From positions 1-19,522 of the forward strand of contig JBNJGS010000054.1 in NCBI GenBank assembly GCA_051747965.1: 19,522 bases of DNA, given 5' to 3'. The notes under the pieces are model-generated. The model was not told the origin of the DNA, ran no database searches, and worked only from the letters and a program-made list of their open reading frames with translations. This DNA is from JAQIBY01 sp051747965. GTDB lineage: Bacteria > Bacteroidota > Bacteroidia > Bacteroidales > ML635J-15. Positions 1-7,987 of this stretch are shown piece after piece (positions within the stretch are counted from its first letter, which is position 1; each line of letters starts with the position of its first letter). The position numbers and the translations under genes are program-made.

Positions 1-30
1 GATACGCATTCTAAGATTATTATTGAATAA
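1..30 (+). CDS. Possible 3' end of an upstream gene
   Basis: Frame 1 reads nine codons (DTHSKIIIE) and stops at TAA 28-30, four bases before a strong intrinsic terminator at 34-69. This is what the tail of a plus-strand gene would look like. Nine residues are too few to identify a family. The competing reading is a minus-strand frame that starts at ATG 135-133 and stays open to base 1, but it would run through the terminator hairpin. Confidence is low because the support is mainly positional. Confidence 0.25.
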   Translation, partial: DTHSKIIIE

Positions 31-33
31 ATC

Positions 34-69
34 AAAAGCCTTGTATCTGATGGTACAGGGCTTTTTTTT
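34..69 (+). terminator. Rho-independent terminator
   Basis: The arms AAAAGCCTTGTA (34-45) and TACAGGGCTTTT (54-65) pair over 12 positions with a single G-T wobble and an 8-base loop. The T run spans 62-69. The A run on the 5' arm means it could also work on the minus strand. It separates the preceding unit from the pheT promoter. Confidence 0.8.
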
Positions 70-214
70 ACATATAATCCCCTGATGTCCCTTGTTTTCA
101 GGAGTCTGTTCCACCACGCCGGCCAATCTGATCATGCAGGAATCATTCAGAACACACGGGAAAGCAAATAACAAACAGCCCTGCCGGATGCTTCCGTCGC
201 TCATCTTTTTTTCT

Positions 215-222
215 TACTTTTG
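215..222 (+). promoter_or_regulatory. Bacteroidota-type -7 element of pheT
   Basis: TACTTTTG fits the Bacteroidota -7 consensus TAnnTTTG exactly. Transcription would begin near 229, leaving a leader of about 15 bases before the pheT ATG at 244. No convincing -33 TTTG is seen about 20 bases upstream. No attenuator or T-box-like fold fits in so short a leader. Confidence 0.6.
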
Positions 223-243
223 CAGAAATAAAAACAAATATCC

Positions 244-2700
244 ATGAAGATTTCACTTGACTGGTTAAACGAGTATATTGAACTTAAAGATACAAACACG
301 GACAGCTTGCTGGAAACCCTTACCGACATTGGTCTGGAAGTCGGAGGCACAGAAATCCGGGAAAGCATTCCCGGTTCATTACAGGGCATAGTTACAGGCA
401 AGGTGAAGGCTTGTGAAAAGCATCCAAATGCAGATAAGCTCAGCATAACAAAAGTTGATGTCGGCAGCGAGCGTTTACTTCCAATTGTCTGTGGTGCTCC
501 CAATGTAGCCGAAGGGCAAACGGTAGCAGTTGCTACTGTGGGCACAACACTGCACATGAATGGAGAGCAGCTCAAAATCAAGAAAGCAAAACTCCGTGGT
601 GAACCTTCAGAAGGGATGATTTGTGCAGAGGACGAAATCGGCCTTGGCAGCAGCCATGCAGGCATCATGGTGCTTCCGGATGAGCTGCCCGCGGGCATGC
701 CTTTGTCAGAGTATTTTGAAGTCAGCAAAGACCTTATCATAGACATTGATCTGACACCAAACCGTATTGATGCGGCTTCCCACATGGGGACCGCCCGCGA
801 CCTTGCTGCCAGACATAATTTTGAAGGAAAACACAGTCAGCTCATAAAGCCCGATGTATCGGATTTTAAAGCAGACAACACATCCTTGACAATTCCGGTC
901 AGCATTGAAAATCCGGAAGCATGTAAACGGTACGTCAGTTGTACCATAAGTGAAATTGAAGTAAAGGAAAGTCCGGCATGGTTGAAAAAACGACTTGAAT
1001 CCATTGGTCTGAAATCTGTGAACAATGTGGTTGATGTCACCAACTTTGTGCTGCATGAAACAGGCCATCCGCTTCATGCTTTTGATGTGGATGAAATCAA
1101 GGACAATCAGGTCATTGTAAAAAAAATGCCGGAAGGCACAAGTTTCACCACCCTGGATGAGCTTGAACGCAAGCTGAGTTCACAGGACCTCATGATATGT
1201 AACCCGCAGGAACCCATGTGTATCGCCGGAGTACTTGGTGGCATAGAATCAGGAATAACAGAAAAATCCAGGGCAGTATTCCTGGAATCTGCCTGGTTCG
1301 ACCCTGTACATGTCCGTTCGACAGCCAGGCGACACGGCATCAGCACAGATGCTTCATTCCGGTATGAGCGGGGTGCTGACCCCGGGATGTGTATTTATGC
1401 ACTGAAACGAGCGGCTTTACTGATAAAGGAAGTGAGCGGAGGGAAAATCAGCTCTGAAATATCCGATGTCTATCCGCAAAAAGTTGAAGCTGCACATACA
1501 GAAATCAGGTATGATTATCTGAACAGCATGTTTGGCACAGAAATTCCGGCAGCAGAAATCAAAGAAATTCTGAATAGTCTTGATATCAGAATAAGCAAAG
1601 AAAATGATACATCCCTGGAGGTAGAAATTCCTCCCTACCGGCATGATGTCAGAAGGCCTGCGGATGTTGCTGAAGAAATTCTGAGAATCTATGGTTACAA
1701 CAACACTCCGGTAGCGGATAAACTACATGCCTCCATCAACATTTCTCATGAAGAAGAGAATGAGAAATTGCAGCAGTCTGTATCGGATTTTCTCTCTGCA
1801 CGTGGTTTCAATGAAATCATGAGCAATTCATTGTCAAATGATAATTATTACAAAGGCCTCGAAACCTTTCAGCCGGCTCAACTCGTATATCTTGCCAACC
1901 CGGGAAGCAGCGAACTGAACATAATGCGACGCGATTTATTGTTCTCCGGGCTTGAGGCCATAGCAAGAAACATCAATCACCGCAACAAAGACCTGCGCCT
2001 GTATGAATTTGGAAAAATTTATTTCAAAGCCGGAGAAAAAGATGAGCAAAATCCGGTAAACAATTATTTTGAAGAAAAGCATCTCGGACTGTGGCTCAGC
2101 GGAAATTTCCATTCACTACACTGGAATCAGAAAGTAAAAACATCGGACTTTTACCACATCAAATCTGCCGCTGATGCCATCTGCGAAAGTCTTGGCATTG
2201 ACAAAACAAAACTCAAAATCAAAGAGAGCAAGTCAGAATTGTTTGAATACGGTCTCGAGTACAAACACAAAAAGCGCAGCATCTTCAAGCTTGGCCTTGT
2301 TAAACACAGCATATGCCATCAAATGGACATAGAGCAGGATGTATATTATGCAGACTTCAGTTTTGAAGCACTGAAAGCAGTCGCTAAATCATCTGACCAT
2401 CAGTTTAAACCACTGGCCAGATTCCCGGCGGTACACCGTGACCTTGCCCTCTTGCTGGATAAAGGGGTTAGTTTTGAAGAGCTCAGAAAAGCGGCACTTC
2501 AGGCCGAAAACAAATACCTGAAATCTGTTGATCTCTTTGATGTATATGAAGGTGAAAACATTGAAAAAGACAAAAAGTCCTATGCCCTGAGTTTTGTACT
2601 GCAGGATGAAGAAAAGACCATGCAGGATAAGCAGATTGATAAAATCATGCAAAAAATAAGCAGAAGCTTTGAGAAACAGTTCAATGCCAGCTTGCGATAA
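244..2700 (+). CDS. pheT: Phenylalanine--tRNA ligase beta subunit
   Basis: Beta chain of the cytoplasmic alpha2-beta2 enzyme that charges tRNA(Phe) with phenylalanine. At 818 residues it is the usual length for the bacterial beta subunit. Domains run in the expected order: an EMAP-like tRNA-binding OB fold at about 45-155 (HPNADKLS, CGAPNV), B3/B4 at about 215-395 with the editing region, B5 at about 400-475 (PPYRHDV, EEILRIYGYN), a class II-like core at about 480-690, and a C-terminal FDX-ACB anticodon-binding domain at about 725-818 (FPAVHRDLALL). The ATG follows a perfect -7 promoter element by 21 bases; no Shine-Dalgarno is present, as is usual in Bacteroidota. pheS is not in the window. 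The stop lies 14 bases from the stop of the convergent membrane-protein gene. Confidence 0.98.
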   Translation: MKISLDWLNEYIELKDTNTDSLLETLTDIGLEVGGTEIRESIPGSLQGIVTGKVKACEKHPNADKLSITKVDVGSERLLPIVCGAPNVAEGQTVAVATVGTTLHMNGEQLKIKKAKLRGEPSEGMICAEDEIGLGSSHAGIMVLPDELPAGMPLSEYFEVSKDLIIDIDLTPNRIDAASHMGTARDLAARHNFEGKHSQLIKPDVSDFKADNTSLTIPVSIENPEACKRYVSCTISEIEVKESPAWLKKRLESIGLKSVNNVVDVTNFVLHETGHPLHAFDVDEIKDNQVIVKKMPEGTSFTTLDELERKLSSQDLMICNPQEPMCIAGVLGGIESGITEKSRAVFLESAWFDPVHVRSTARRHGISTDASFRYERGADPGMCIYALKRAALLIKEVSGGKISSEISDVYPQKVEAAHTEIRYDYLNSMFGTEIPAAEIKEILNSLDIRISKENDTSLEVEIPPYRHDVRRPADVAEEILRIYGYNNTPVADKLHASINISHEEENEKLQQSVSDFLSARGFNEIMSNSLSNDNYYKGLETFQPAQLVYLANPGSSELNIMRRDLLFSGLEAIARNINHRNKDLRLYEFGKIYFKAGEKDEQNPVNNYFEEKHLGLWLSGNFHSLHWNQKVKTSDFYHIKSAADAICESLGIDKTKLKIKESKSELFEYGLEYKHKKRSIFKLGLVKHSICHQMDIEQDVYYADFSFEALKAVAKSSDHQFKPLARFPAVHRDLALLLDKGVSFEELRKAALQAENKYLKSVDLFDVYEGENIEKDKKSYALSFVLQDEEKTMQDKQIDKIMQKISRSFEKQFNASLR

Positions 2701-2714
2701 GCAGGAAGTGGTGA

Positions 2715-4193
2715 TTACTCGTTTTCAGGCAATGCCATATCTTTACTAAAATAAACAGAAAATCCGTGTTTACACCGTACAGTTCTGTAATTGGACATAA
2801 ATGAACTGTCAGGCCTGGCCCGGTTGTGAAAACTGCCGGCCTCCGTCACCATTACATCGGGAGGATTGTTGTATAGTTCTTTCATGAATTCCGATTTTTC
2901 ATCCCGGGGATTCAGGAAAATCAAATGGAAATATTTGTATGGTGAAACCCGGTCAGAATATGCCATGACAGTACCACCTTTGCCCGGCAAAAAGCAAAAA
3001 ACAGAATCTTCCGGCTTTGTATTTGCCTCAATCCACTTTCCCAATTCTGTGGGCGGGTCTGGAAACCCTCTGAAATAACCATTGATAACAATACTTTCAT
3101 ACGGAAGCATAATGATAATCAGGCCTGTCAGCATCAGGGCTGCAGATTTTTTCCCTCTTCGTTCAGCAAGAGCGGCATGATCAAATGATTCTGCGAACAA
3201 CACAGGCAGGAGCAAAGAAAATGTAATGAGAATCTGTTTAAACTGATGTGCATGATATGTTCCGGAAATGTTGATTGCCACAAAATCGAGGAACAGCCAG
3301 ATCACAATTGCAAGAAACCATGGTTTTTTCAACAGATGATAATGCCAGCCGGCGAGTGGAATAATCAAGAGGAAGAAAAACAATCTTTCATTAAACCAGG
3401 CCTGAAAGAAACTATACAGGTGCTGTACCGGTGCTTCATATGTGCCGGGATTCAGCAGTATCAGCCACGCACCCTCAAAATACTCCCGGAAGCTCACCCC
3501 GGAGAACATCAGGGGCAAGAGCATGAGGCCATGAGCTGCCAGAGATGAAGCGAGAATCAGCCCCAGACCAGATAAAATCCTGCCTGAAGACATCCTTTTG
3601 CGCCGGACAAGCAGGAAAAACAAGAACAAACCTGCCATAGAAAACAAAGCCACCTGCTTAAAGCTTACGGCAAGCCCTAAATATACACCTGACAACAGAT
3701 AATTTCTGAGGACATGCTTTTTCCTGTCTGCTTTGAGGATACTCCAGAATGCAAGCAAAACAAACAAACACATGAAGCTCTCGGTAACTGAAGAATAATG
3801 CCCATCAAAAGCATTCCAGGTATTGCCCAGGCCCCAAAAGTACATTCCCAGAACAGCAGCAGGTTCTGAATGTAACTGAATCAGGATTTTCCTTACAATA
3901 CGGATCCCGGCAACAATGGACAGAATTCCCAGCATCCTGACGAACAAAAAATTGACACCAAAAAAGCCATGTGAGATGGTAAACAGGTAAAATATCCCCG
4001 GAGTTTTGTTTTCAACAGAATCCTGATAAGGAGGTAAATCATGCTCCAGCCAAATCCGGCCAATGTAGTTCCACATACCTTCATCCACCATCATAGGACG
4101 ATTTATTGTAATCAGCAACAACAAACCAAAGCTCAGACTCATGATGAACCACTGGCTTTTCAGCAGACGATATAAACGAACTTCATTATTCAC
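2715..4193 (-). CDS. Multipass membrane glycosyltransferase, GT-C fold (ArnT/PMT-like)
   Basis: A 492-residue hydrophobic protein with about ten or more predicted membrane segments and a short soluble C-terminal part. The first periplasmic loop after the first membrane segment carries VDEGMW (D37, E38), the position of the acidic catalytic residue in GT39/GT83-type GT-C enzymes, followed by NKTPG (62-66), a variant of the family's K-P-P/P-G patch. Such enzymes move a sugar from a polyprenyl-phosphate carrier to lipid A, glycans or proteins in the periplasm; donor and acceptor cannot be told from sequence. The first codon is GTG (4193-4191). An ATG at 4142 (residue 18) is an alternative, but it would cut into the first membrane segment. 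Two -7 elements lie just upstream. The gene ends head-on against pheT with no visible terminator. Confidence 0.7.
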   Translation of the reverse strand: MNNEVRLYRLLKSQWFIMSLSFGLLLLITINRPMMVDEGMWNYIGRIWLEHDLPPYQDSVENKTPGIFYLFTISHGFFGVNFLFVRMLGILSIVAGIRIVRKILIQLHSEPAAVLGMYFWGLGNTWNAFDGHYSSVTESFMCLFVLLAFWSILKADRKKHVLRNYLLSGVYLGLAVSFKQVALFSMAGLFLFFLLVRRKRMSSGRILSGLGLILASSLAAHGLMLLPLMFSGVSFREYFEGAWLILLNPGTYEAPVQHLYSFFQAWFNERLFFFLLIIPLAGWHYHLLKKPWFLAIVIWLFLDFVAINISGTYHAHQFKQILITFSLLLPVLFAESFDHAALAERRGKKSAALMLTGLIIIMLPYESIVINGYFRGFPDPPTELGKWIEANTKPEDSVFCFLPGKGGTVMAYSDRVSPYKYFHLIFLNPRDEKSEFMKELYNNPPDVMVTEAGSFHNRARPDSSFMSNYRTVRCKHGFSVYFSKDMALPENE

Positions 4194-4215
4194 AGGCAGT
4201 TTGTGATCTTTATGT

Positions 4216-4232
4216 CAAATATAGCAAAAGTA
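4216..4232 (-). promoter_or_regulatory. Two adjacent -7 elements before the GT-C glycosyltransferase gene
   Basis: On the minus strand, TACTTTTG (4232-4225) and TATATTTG (4223-4216) both match TAnnTTTG exactly and are one base apart. They predict leaders of about 25 and 16 bases before the GTG start. A partial -33 (TTTC, 4256-4253) sits 20 bases upstream of the first box. The gene can therefore be expressed independently of the helicase-nuclease gene upstream. Confidence 0.5.
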
Positions 4233-4281
4233 TGATATCCTACTGTCTTGTAGAAAATGTTCTTCGAAGCCACCCGGCATA

Positions 4282-7200
4282 TCACTCCAGTTCTACCCTG
4301 CTTATCTGATCAAGGAAAACATACCAGATGTAGCCCTTCACATTCTCATAGCCCATAGAATCCAGGGCATTCATGTAATTCTGAACTTGTTTATTGTATT
4401 TTGCATTGCGCTTCTTCCCGAATTTATAATCCACCACTACCGTTTCGTTTTCTGTAAATACCACACGATCAGGCTTAATAAAACTTCCGTCAGGCATGAG
4501 GATATCCCGTTCATTGATGGTGTTAACATCTGCTGAGAACCACTGACTGACCGGCTCTCTTTGCATGGCACTTTTTATAAGTTTTTCATATTCCACCGCC
4601 TCTTCCCTGCTGATCCGGCCAGAGCGCACAATATTTTCAATGGCTTCCGGGATATCTTCGGGCGTTTTTACGGATTCCAGTACTGCATGACAGACCGATC
4701 CGGCTGAAGTCTTATGCAGAATCTGCTCGTCCTGATCCAGTTTAATAAATGCATCCGGATGATGGTAGCGCATGCTGTTATCACGTATATTCAAAGGATA
4801 GCTGTCCAGCTTAAGCCGTTCCGTTTCTTGCACTTCATCTTCCTTTTCCGGATCATAAGGCGGAACACTGCCCAAATGAAAGCCGGATTCATCTTCATCA
4901 AAACAAGCATTCCAGTCCGGGATGGTATATTCTGCATCTGCCCCATTGCCTGCGGCTTTCACTGCATGACAGAGAAAACTGTTTGCTGACTGCATTTTGT
5001 TGCCACTGTGCTCAGGCCCCCAGATATAAAGGCCCTCTCCTGCCCTGGTAAACGCCACATACAATTTGTTCAGTAAATCCACATGTTTTTTAAAGTTTTC
5101 GGTATCATATGATTTTGAAAAATAACTGTCTTTGAGGGCTTTTTCATAATCCACAAGCACAAGAGGAAAATCGTTAAAAGGCGGCACATCCGGTTCTACC
5201 CATAAAGCATCCCTGGCATTGGATCTGGATACCTTCCAGTCAGTAAACGGCATAAACACGAACCTGAATTCCAGACCTTTGGCTTTATGTACGGTACTGA
5301 TCACAACTGCGCCGGAAGCATCGGGCATTTCGAGTTTGGGGTCTTTTTTTTCAAACCATTTGATAAAGGAGGCAATTTCCACCGTATTGCGCTCAGAATA
5401 AGAGAGTACATTATCCTGAAAAGCATTGATAAAGGCCAGTGATTTTGGCATTGCATCCAGACCATACCAGTGAATCAGGTTCTCAGTCAGGTCGTAAAGT
5501 GGCCATGCCGCAAGCCGTTCCCTTTGTCTGGTAAATTCTTCCGGCAAATCATGCACCAGAGCCCTGATTACATCTTCTCTGTCGGGACTAACCGGTTGCG
5601 GCTTATAATCAGCATTGCCAAGAACATAAATCTGATACGTGTAAACGATCTGAGACAATGCGATATAATCTTCCGGATTATCGATCCATTTGAGGCTTAC
5701 CAATAAAAGCTGTACCACGGGTTGCTCACTCAAAAGAAGGCTGGAAGCAGAGACGACAGGAAAGCTGTAATTATCCTTGCCGTCCTCCTCCATCAGGCGC
5801 AGTGCGATTTTACCGGCATCTTTGTTGTTATCAGTAATGACAGCCATATCACCGGCAGAATAGCCTTTATCCATCAGCGATTTCATTTCAGCCAACATCT
5901 CATCCATGGCGGTTTTCTGCCAGGTATCTTTCTTTTTTCCTTCCAGAAACCGGAGTTTGACTTCCCCAAAGGGAGCTTTGGTTTTCCGGGGTATTTGAAT
6001 AAAATCCTGCATTCCATAGAGCTTGTAAAAATCAAACTCAGGATCAGGTTCCGACACTTCATTATCCACAGCCATTGTAAATTGCTTTAGCAGGGCTCGG
6101 GTGATGTGATTATTGAAAAGCACAATGTTTTTTCGGCTGCGAAAATTGTGTTTCAGTGTTTCATTTTGTGCCCCGGGCAGATCCAGTTCAACCTGAGAGC
6201 TTAGAAGGTTCCAGTCACCGTTTCGCCATCGGTATATTGATTGTTTAACATCACCAACAATCATGGTTTGTCCGCCGCTGGCCAGACTTTCCTCGAGCAG
6301 TGGCCTGAGGATATCCCATTGCATACGGGAGGTGTCCTGAAATTCATCCAGAAAGTAATGCCTGTATCTTGTCCCCATCTTTTCATACACAAACAAAGCA
6401 TTGTCAAGGCTTACAATATCATGCAAAAGCTGAGACATCTGGAAAGGAAAATATATATTTCTTTCACTGCACAAACGGCGTAACTGCAGATTGATATCCA
6501 GAAGCACGCCAAAACTATTGATATTTTTGACCAGGGCAAGGGCTGTGGTGTATTCTTTCCTGTATTTTATCATATAGTCAACCGTCTGACACAAGAGCGG
6601 ATGCAATTTATTTTCAACAAATCTCACCAGCTCTTCCCGCTTTTGCATGGGTTTGGTAAGCATCTGCAGGTGATCATGACAACAATTGATTACAGTGTTG
6701 GTAATATCCCGGAATCCTTTATCAGCCAGGCCAAGTAAAAAACCAGCCCCACCGCTTTTCCCGTTTTTAAAATCACCGGGATCAAAATCTGAATCATCAA
6801 TGATATTTTTTGCCTGCAATCCGGTATTTTTCAGATGTATTTCATGCTTTTGTTTGATGGCAAAAACTTTATCACGAAAATCCTCAAGAATGGACTTATC
6901 TTCATTAATTTCTCTGAGAATATGTTCTTTCTGGAGAAATCCTTCCTTACTGATGATATCGGATTCATTGAGCAACTCGCTTCTGATATTCCAGTTTTTA
7001 TCATCCTCGATTTTTGTTTTGGAATAAGCCATCAGCCATTTCCCAAGTCTGGAATCCAGCCTGAATCCGGACAATAAATCATCCAGCGCCTCTTCCCTGC
7101 TCACTTTATCATCAAGGCTGATTTCACTGTCAGGTCGAATATTTGTTTCATAAGCGAAGGAGGCCAGAATACGGTTAAAAAAACGGTCTATGGTACTGAT

Positions 7201-7509
7201 TGACAAACGTGAATAATCGTGTAGCACGTGTTTCAGAACGAGGCCGGCATTTTTGATGATTACACGCTCCTCAAGCCGTGATTTGTCCTGGACATTGTCA
7301 AAATAGCCATCCGCTTTATCTCCACGGGAGAGCATGCCCAACACTTTAACCACACGGGTTTTCAGTTCACCGGCAGCCTTGTTGGTAAAAGTAATGGCCA
7401 GGATATTCTTGTATGACTGTGGATTTTTTATCAATACGGCAATGATATCCACTGCCATAGTATAGGTTTTGCCGGAACCGGCAGAAGCTTTGTATATTGT
7501 GAGCCCCAT
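4282..7509 (-). CDS. RecB/AddA-like UvrD-family helicase-nuclease
   Basis: A 1075-residue superfamily 1A DNA helicase with a C-terminal nuclease domain, of the kind that resects double-strand ends for RecA-dependent repair. Walker A is ASAGSGKT at 8-15 (K14, T15). Motif II is DEFQDTS from D388. Motif III is GDVKQSIYRWRNGD near 420. Motif V is STVHKAKGLEF near 740. Motif VI is YVAFTRAGEGLYIWG near 820. The RecB-type nuclease has GSVCHAVLE near 936 and PDRV...VVVDYKFG...Q..NYM near 1005-1045, so its catalytic residues look intact. The upstream stop and this start overlap as TGATG, so translation is probably coupled to the lipoprotein gene. Its usual partner AddB (inactivated helicase plus nuclease) is not in the window. 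Family assignment is firm; the choice between AddA and a stand-alone relative is not. Confidence 0.9.
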   Translation of the reverse strand: MGLTIYKASAGSGKTYTMAVDIIAVLIKNPQSYKNILAITFTNKAAGELKTRVVKVLGMLSRGDKADGYFDNVQDKSRLEERVIIKNAGLVLKHVLHDYSRLSISTIDRFFNRILASFAYETNIRPDSEISLDDKVSREEALDDLLSGFRLDSRLGKWLMAYSKTKIEDDKNWNIRSELLNESDIISKEGFLQKEHILREINEDKSILEDFRDKVFAIKQKHEIHLKNTGLQAKNIIDDSDFDPGDFKNGKSGGAGFLLGLADKGFRDITNTVINCCHDHLQMLTKPMQKREELVRFVENKLHPLLCQTVDYMIKYRKEYTTALALVKNINSFGVLLDINLQLRRLCSERNIYFPFQMSQLLHDIVSLDNALFVYEKMGTRYRHYFLDEFQDTSRMQWDILRPLLEESLASGGQTMIVGDVKQSIYRWRNGDWNLLSSQVELDLPGAQNETLKHNFRSRKNIVLFNNHITRALLKQFTMAVDNEVSEPDPEFDFYKLYGMQDFIQIPRKTKAPFGEVKLRFLEGKKKDTWQKTAMDEMLAEMKSLMDKGYSAGDMAVITDNNKDAGKIALRLMEEDGKDNYSFPVVSASSLLLSEQPVVQLLLVSLKWIDNPEDYIALSQIVYTYQIYVLGNADYKPQPVSPDREDVIRALVHDLPEEFTRQRERLAAWPLYDLTENLIHWYGLDAMPKSLAFINAFQDNVLSYSERNTVEIASFIKWFEKKDPKLEMPDASGAVVISTVHKAKGLEFRFVFMPFTDWKVSRSNARDALWVEPDVPPFNDFPLVLVDYEKALKDSYFSKSYDTENFKKHVDLLNKLYVAFTRAGEGLYIWGPEHSGNKMQSANSFLCHAVKAAGNGADAEYTIPDWNACFDEDESGFHLGSVPPYDPEKEDEVQETERLKLDSYPLNIRDNSMRYHHPDAFIKLDQDEQILHKTSAGSVCHAVLESVKTPEDIPEAIENIVRSGRISREEAVEYEKLIKSAMQREPVSQWFSADVNTINERDILMPDGSFIKPDRVVFTENETVVVDYKFGKKRNAKYNKQVQNYMNALDSMGYENVKGYIWYVFLDQISRVELE

Positions 7510-7823
7510 CAGTAATTAATCTCGAAACTTGTGGTTTCGCAATCATTGATGACGATTTCCTCTTCCAGCTCTGCGGGTTCACTTCCAACGGTAAAGCAAC
7601 GGATGGTATGTGTGCCGGAAGCCACTTCTTCTTTTTCCCGTGTTTCCCCGGCATCCAGAACAAACAATTTGGATCCGTCAAGGCGAACTTCGGAGCTGCG
7701 GGAATCAGAATTGGTTATTTCCAGGCTTCCGGTGTGATCAAATTCGCAATCAGGTTTTGTTTTGCATGAACTTCCACCCAGGACAAGAGCAATGATAAAT
7801 AGTACGCTTATTACTTGTTTCAT
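7509..7823 (-). CDS. Small PEGA-like lipoprotein
   Basis: A 104-residue protein with an N-terminal hydrophobic stretch and a lipobox-like GGSSC, so Cys20 is likely lipidated and the protein anchored in the envelope. The rest resembles a short PEGA-like beta domain common in small Bacteroidota lipoproteins: an S-x-VRLDGS strand pair, then SGTHTIRCF, then a terminal VINDCETTSFEI. Three further cysteines are in the mature part. ATG at 7823 has no Shine-Dalgarno. Its TGA overlaps the ATG of the helicase-nuclease gene by one base, so the two are read as one unit although no functional link is known. Binding partner and role are unknown. Confidence 0.75.
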   Translation of the reverse strand: MKQVISVLFIIALVLGGSSCKTKPDCEFDHTGSLEITNSDSRSSEVRLDGSKLFVLDAGETREKEEVASGTHTIRCFTVGSEPAELEEEIVINDCETTSFEINY

Positions 7824-7869
7824 ATATATCAGATTTTGCTTATCCGGCTCGACCGGTAAACTGTTTATC

Positions 7870-7907
7870 CAAAGTTAGGCATTTTTGTTTAATGGCATAC
7901 AAAGCTA
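7870..7907 (-). promoter_or_regulatory. Promoter region of the lipoprotein/helicase-nuclease operon
   Basis: Two exact TAnnTTTG matches on the minus strand: TAACTTTG (7877-7870) and TAGCTTTG (7907-7900). The nearer one predicts a leader of about 40 bases. The TTTG of the far box lies 22 bases upstream of the near box, so it may instead act as its -33 element. Confidence 0.5.
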
Positions 7908-7987
7908 CAGGATTTTTTCAAAAAAATGCATTTCCCTTTGCCAGCACTTTGATATTCTGAGGTTCAGAAATTTTCTGTCAGGCAGAA

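Noticed and set aside
85..125. tRNA-Leu-like stretch on the minus strand (GTGGTGGAA...AGAC)
   Set aside because: Only the first part resembles a tRNA-Leu 5' end. I could not find an anticodon stem, T arm or matching acceptor 3' half, so it is at most a chance match.
1..135. Minus-strand open frame from ATG 135-133 to the left edge (about 45 codons)
   Set aside because: It crosses the strong terminator hairpin at 34-69, has a run of lysines from the A tract and no recognisable motif. More likely non-coding.
201..785. 194-residue minus-strand open frame opposite the start of pheT
   Set aside because: Shadow of pheT: low-complexity Ser/Pro-rich translation, no family resemblance, overlaps a certain gene and its promoter.
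7912..7927. AT-only palindrome (T6 and A7 runs) between the propeller and lipoprotein genes
   Set aside because: A simple A/T-run symmetry with no GC stem; too likely by chance to call a terminator or operator.
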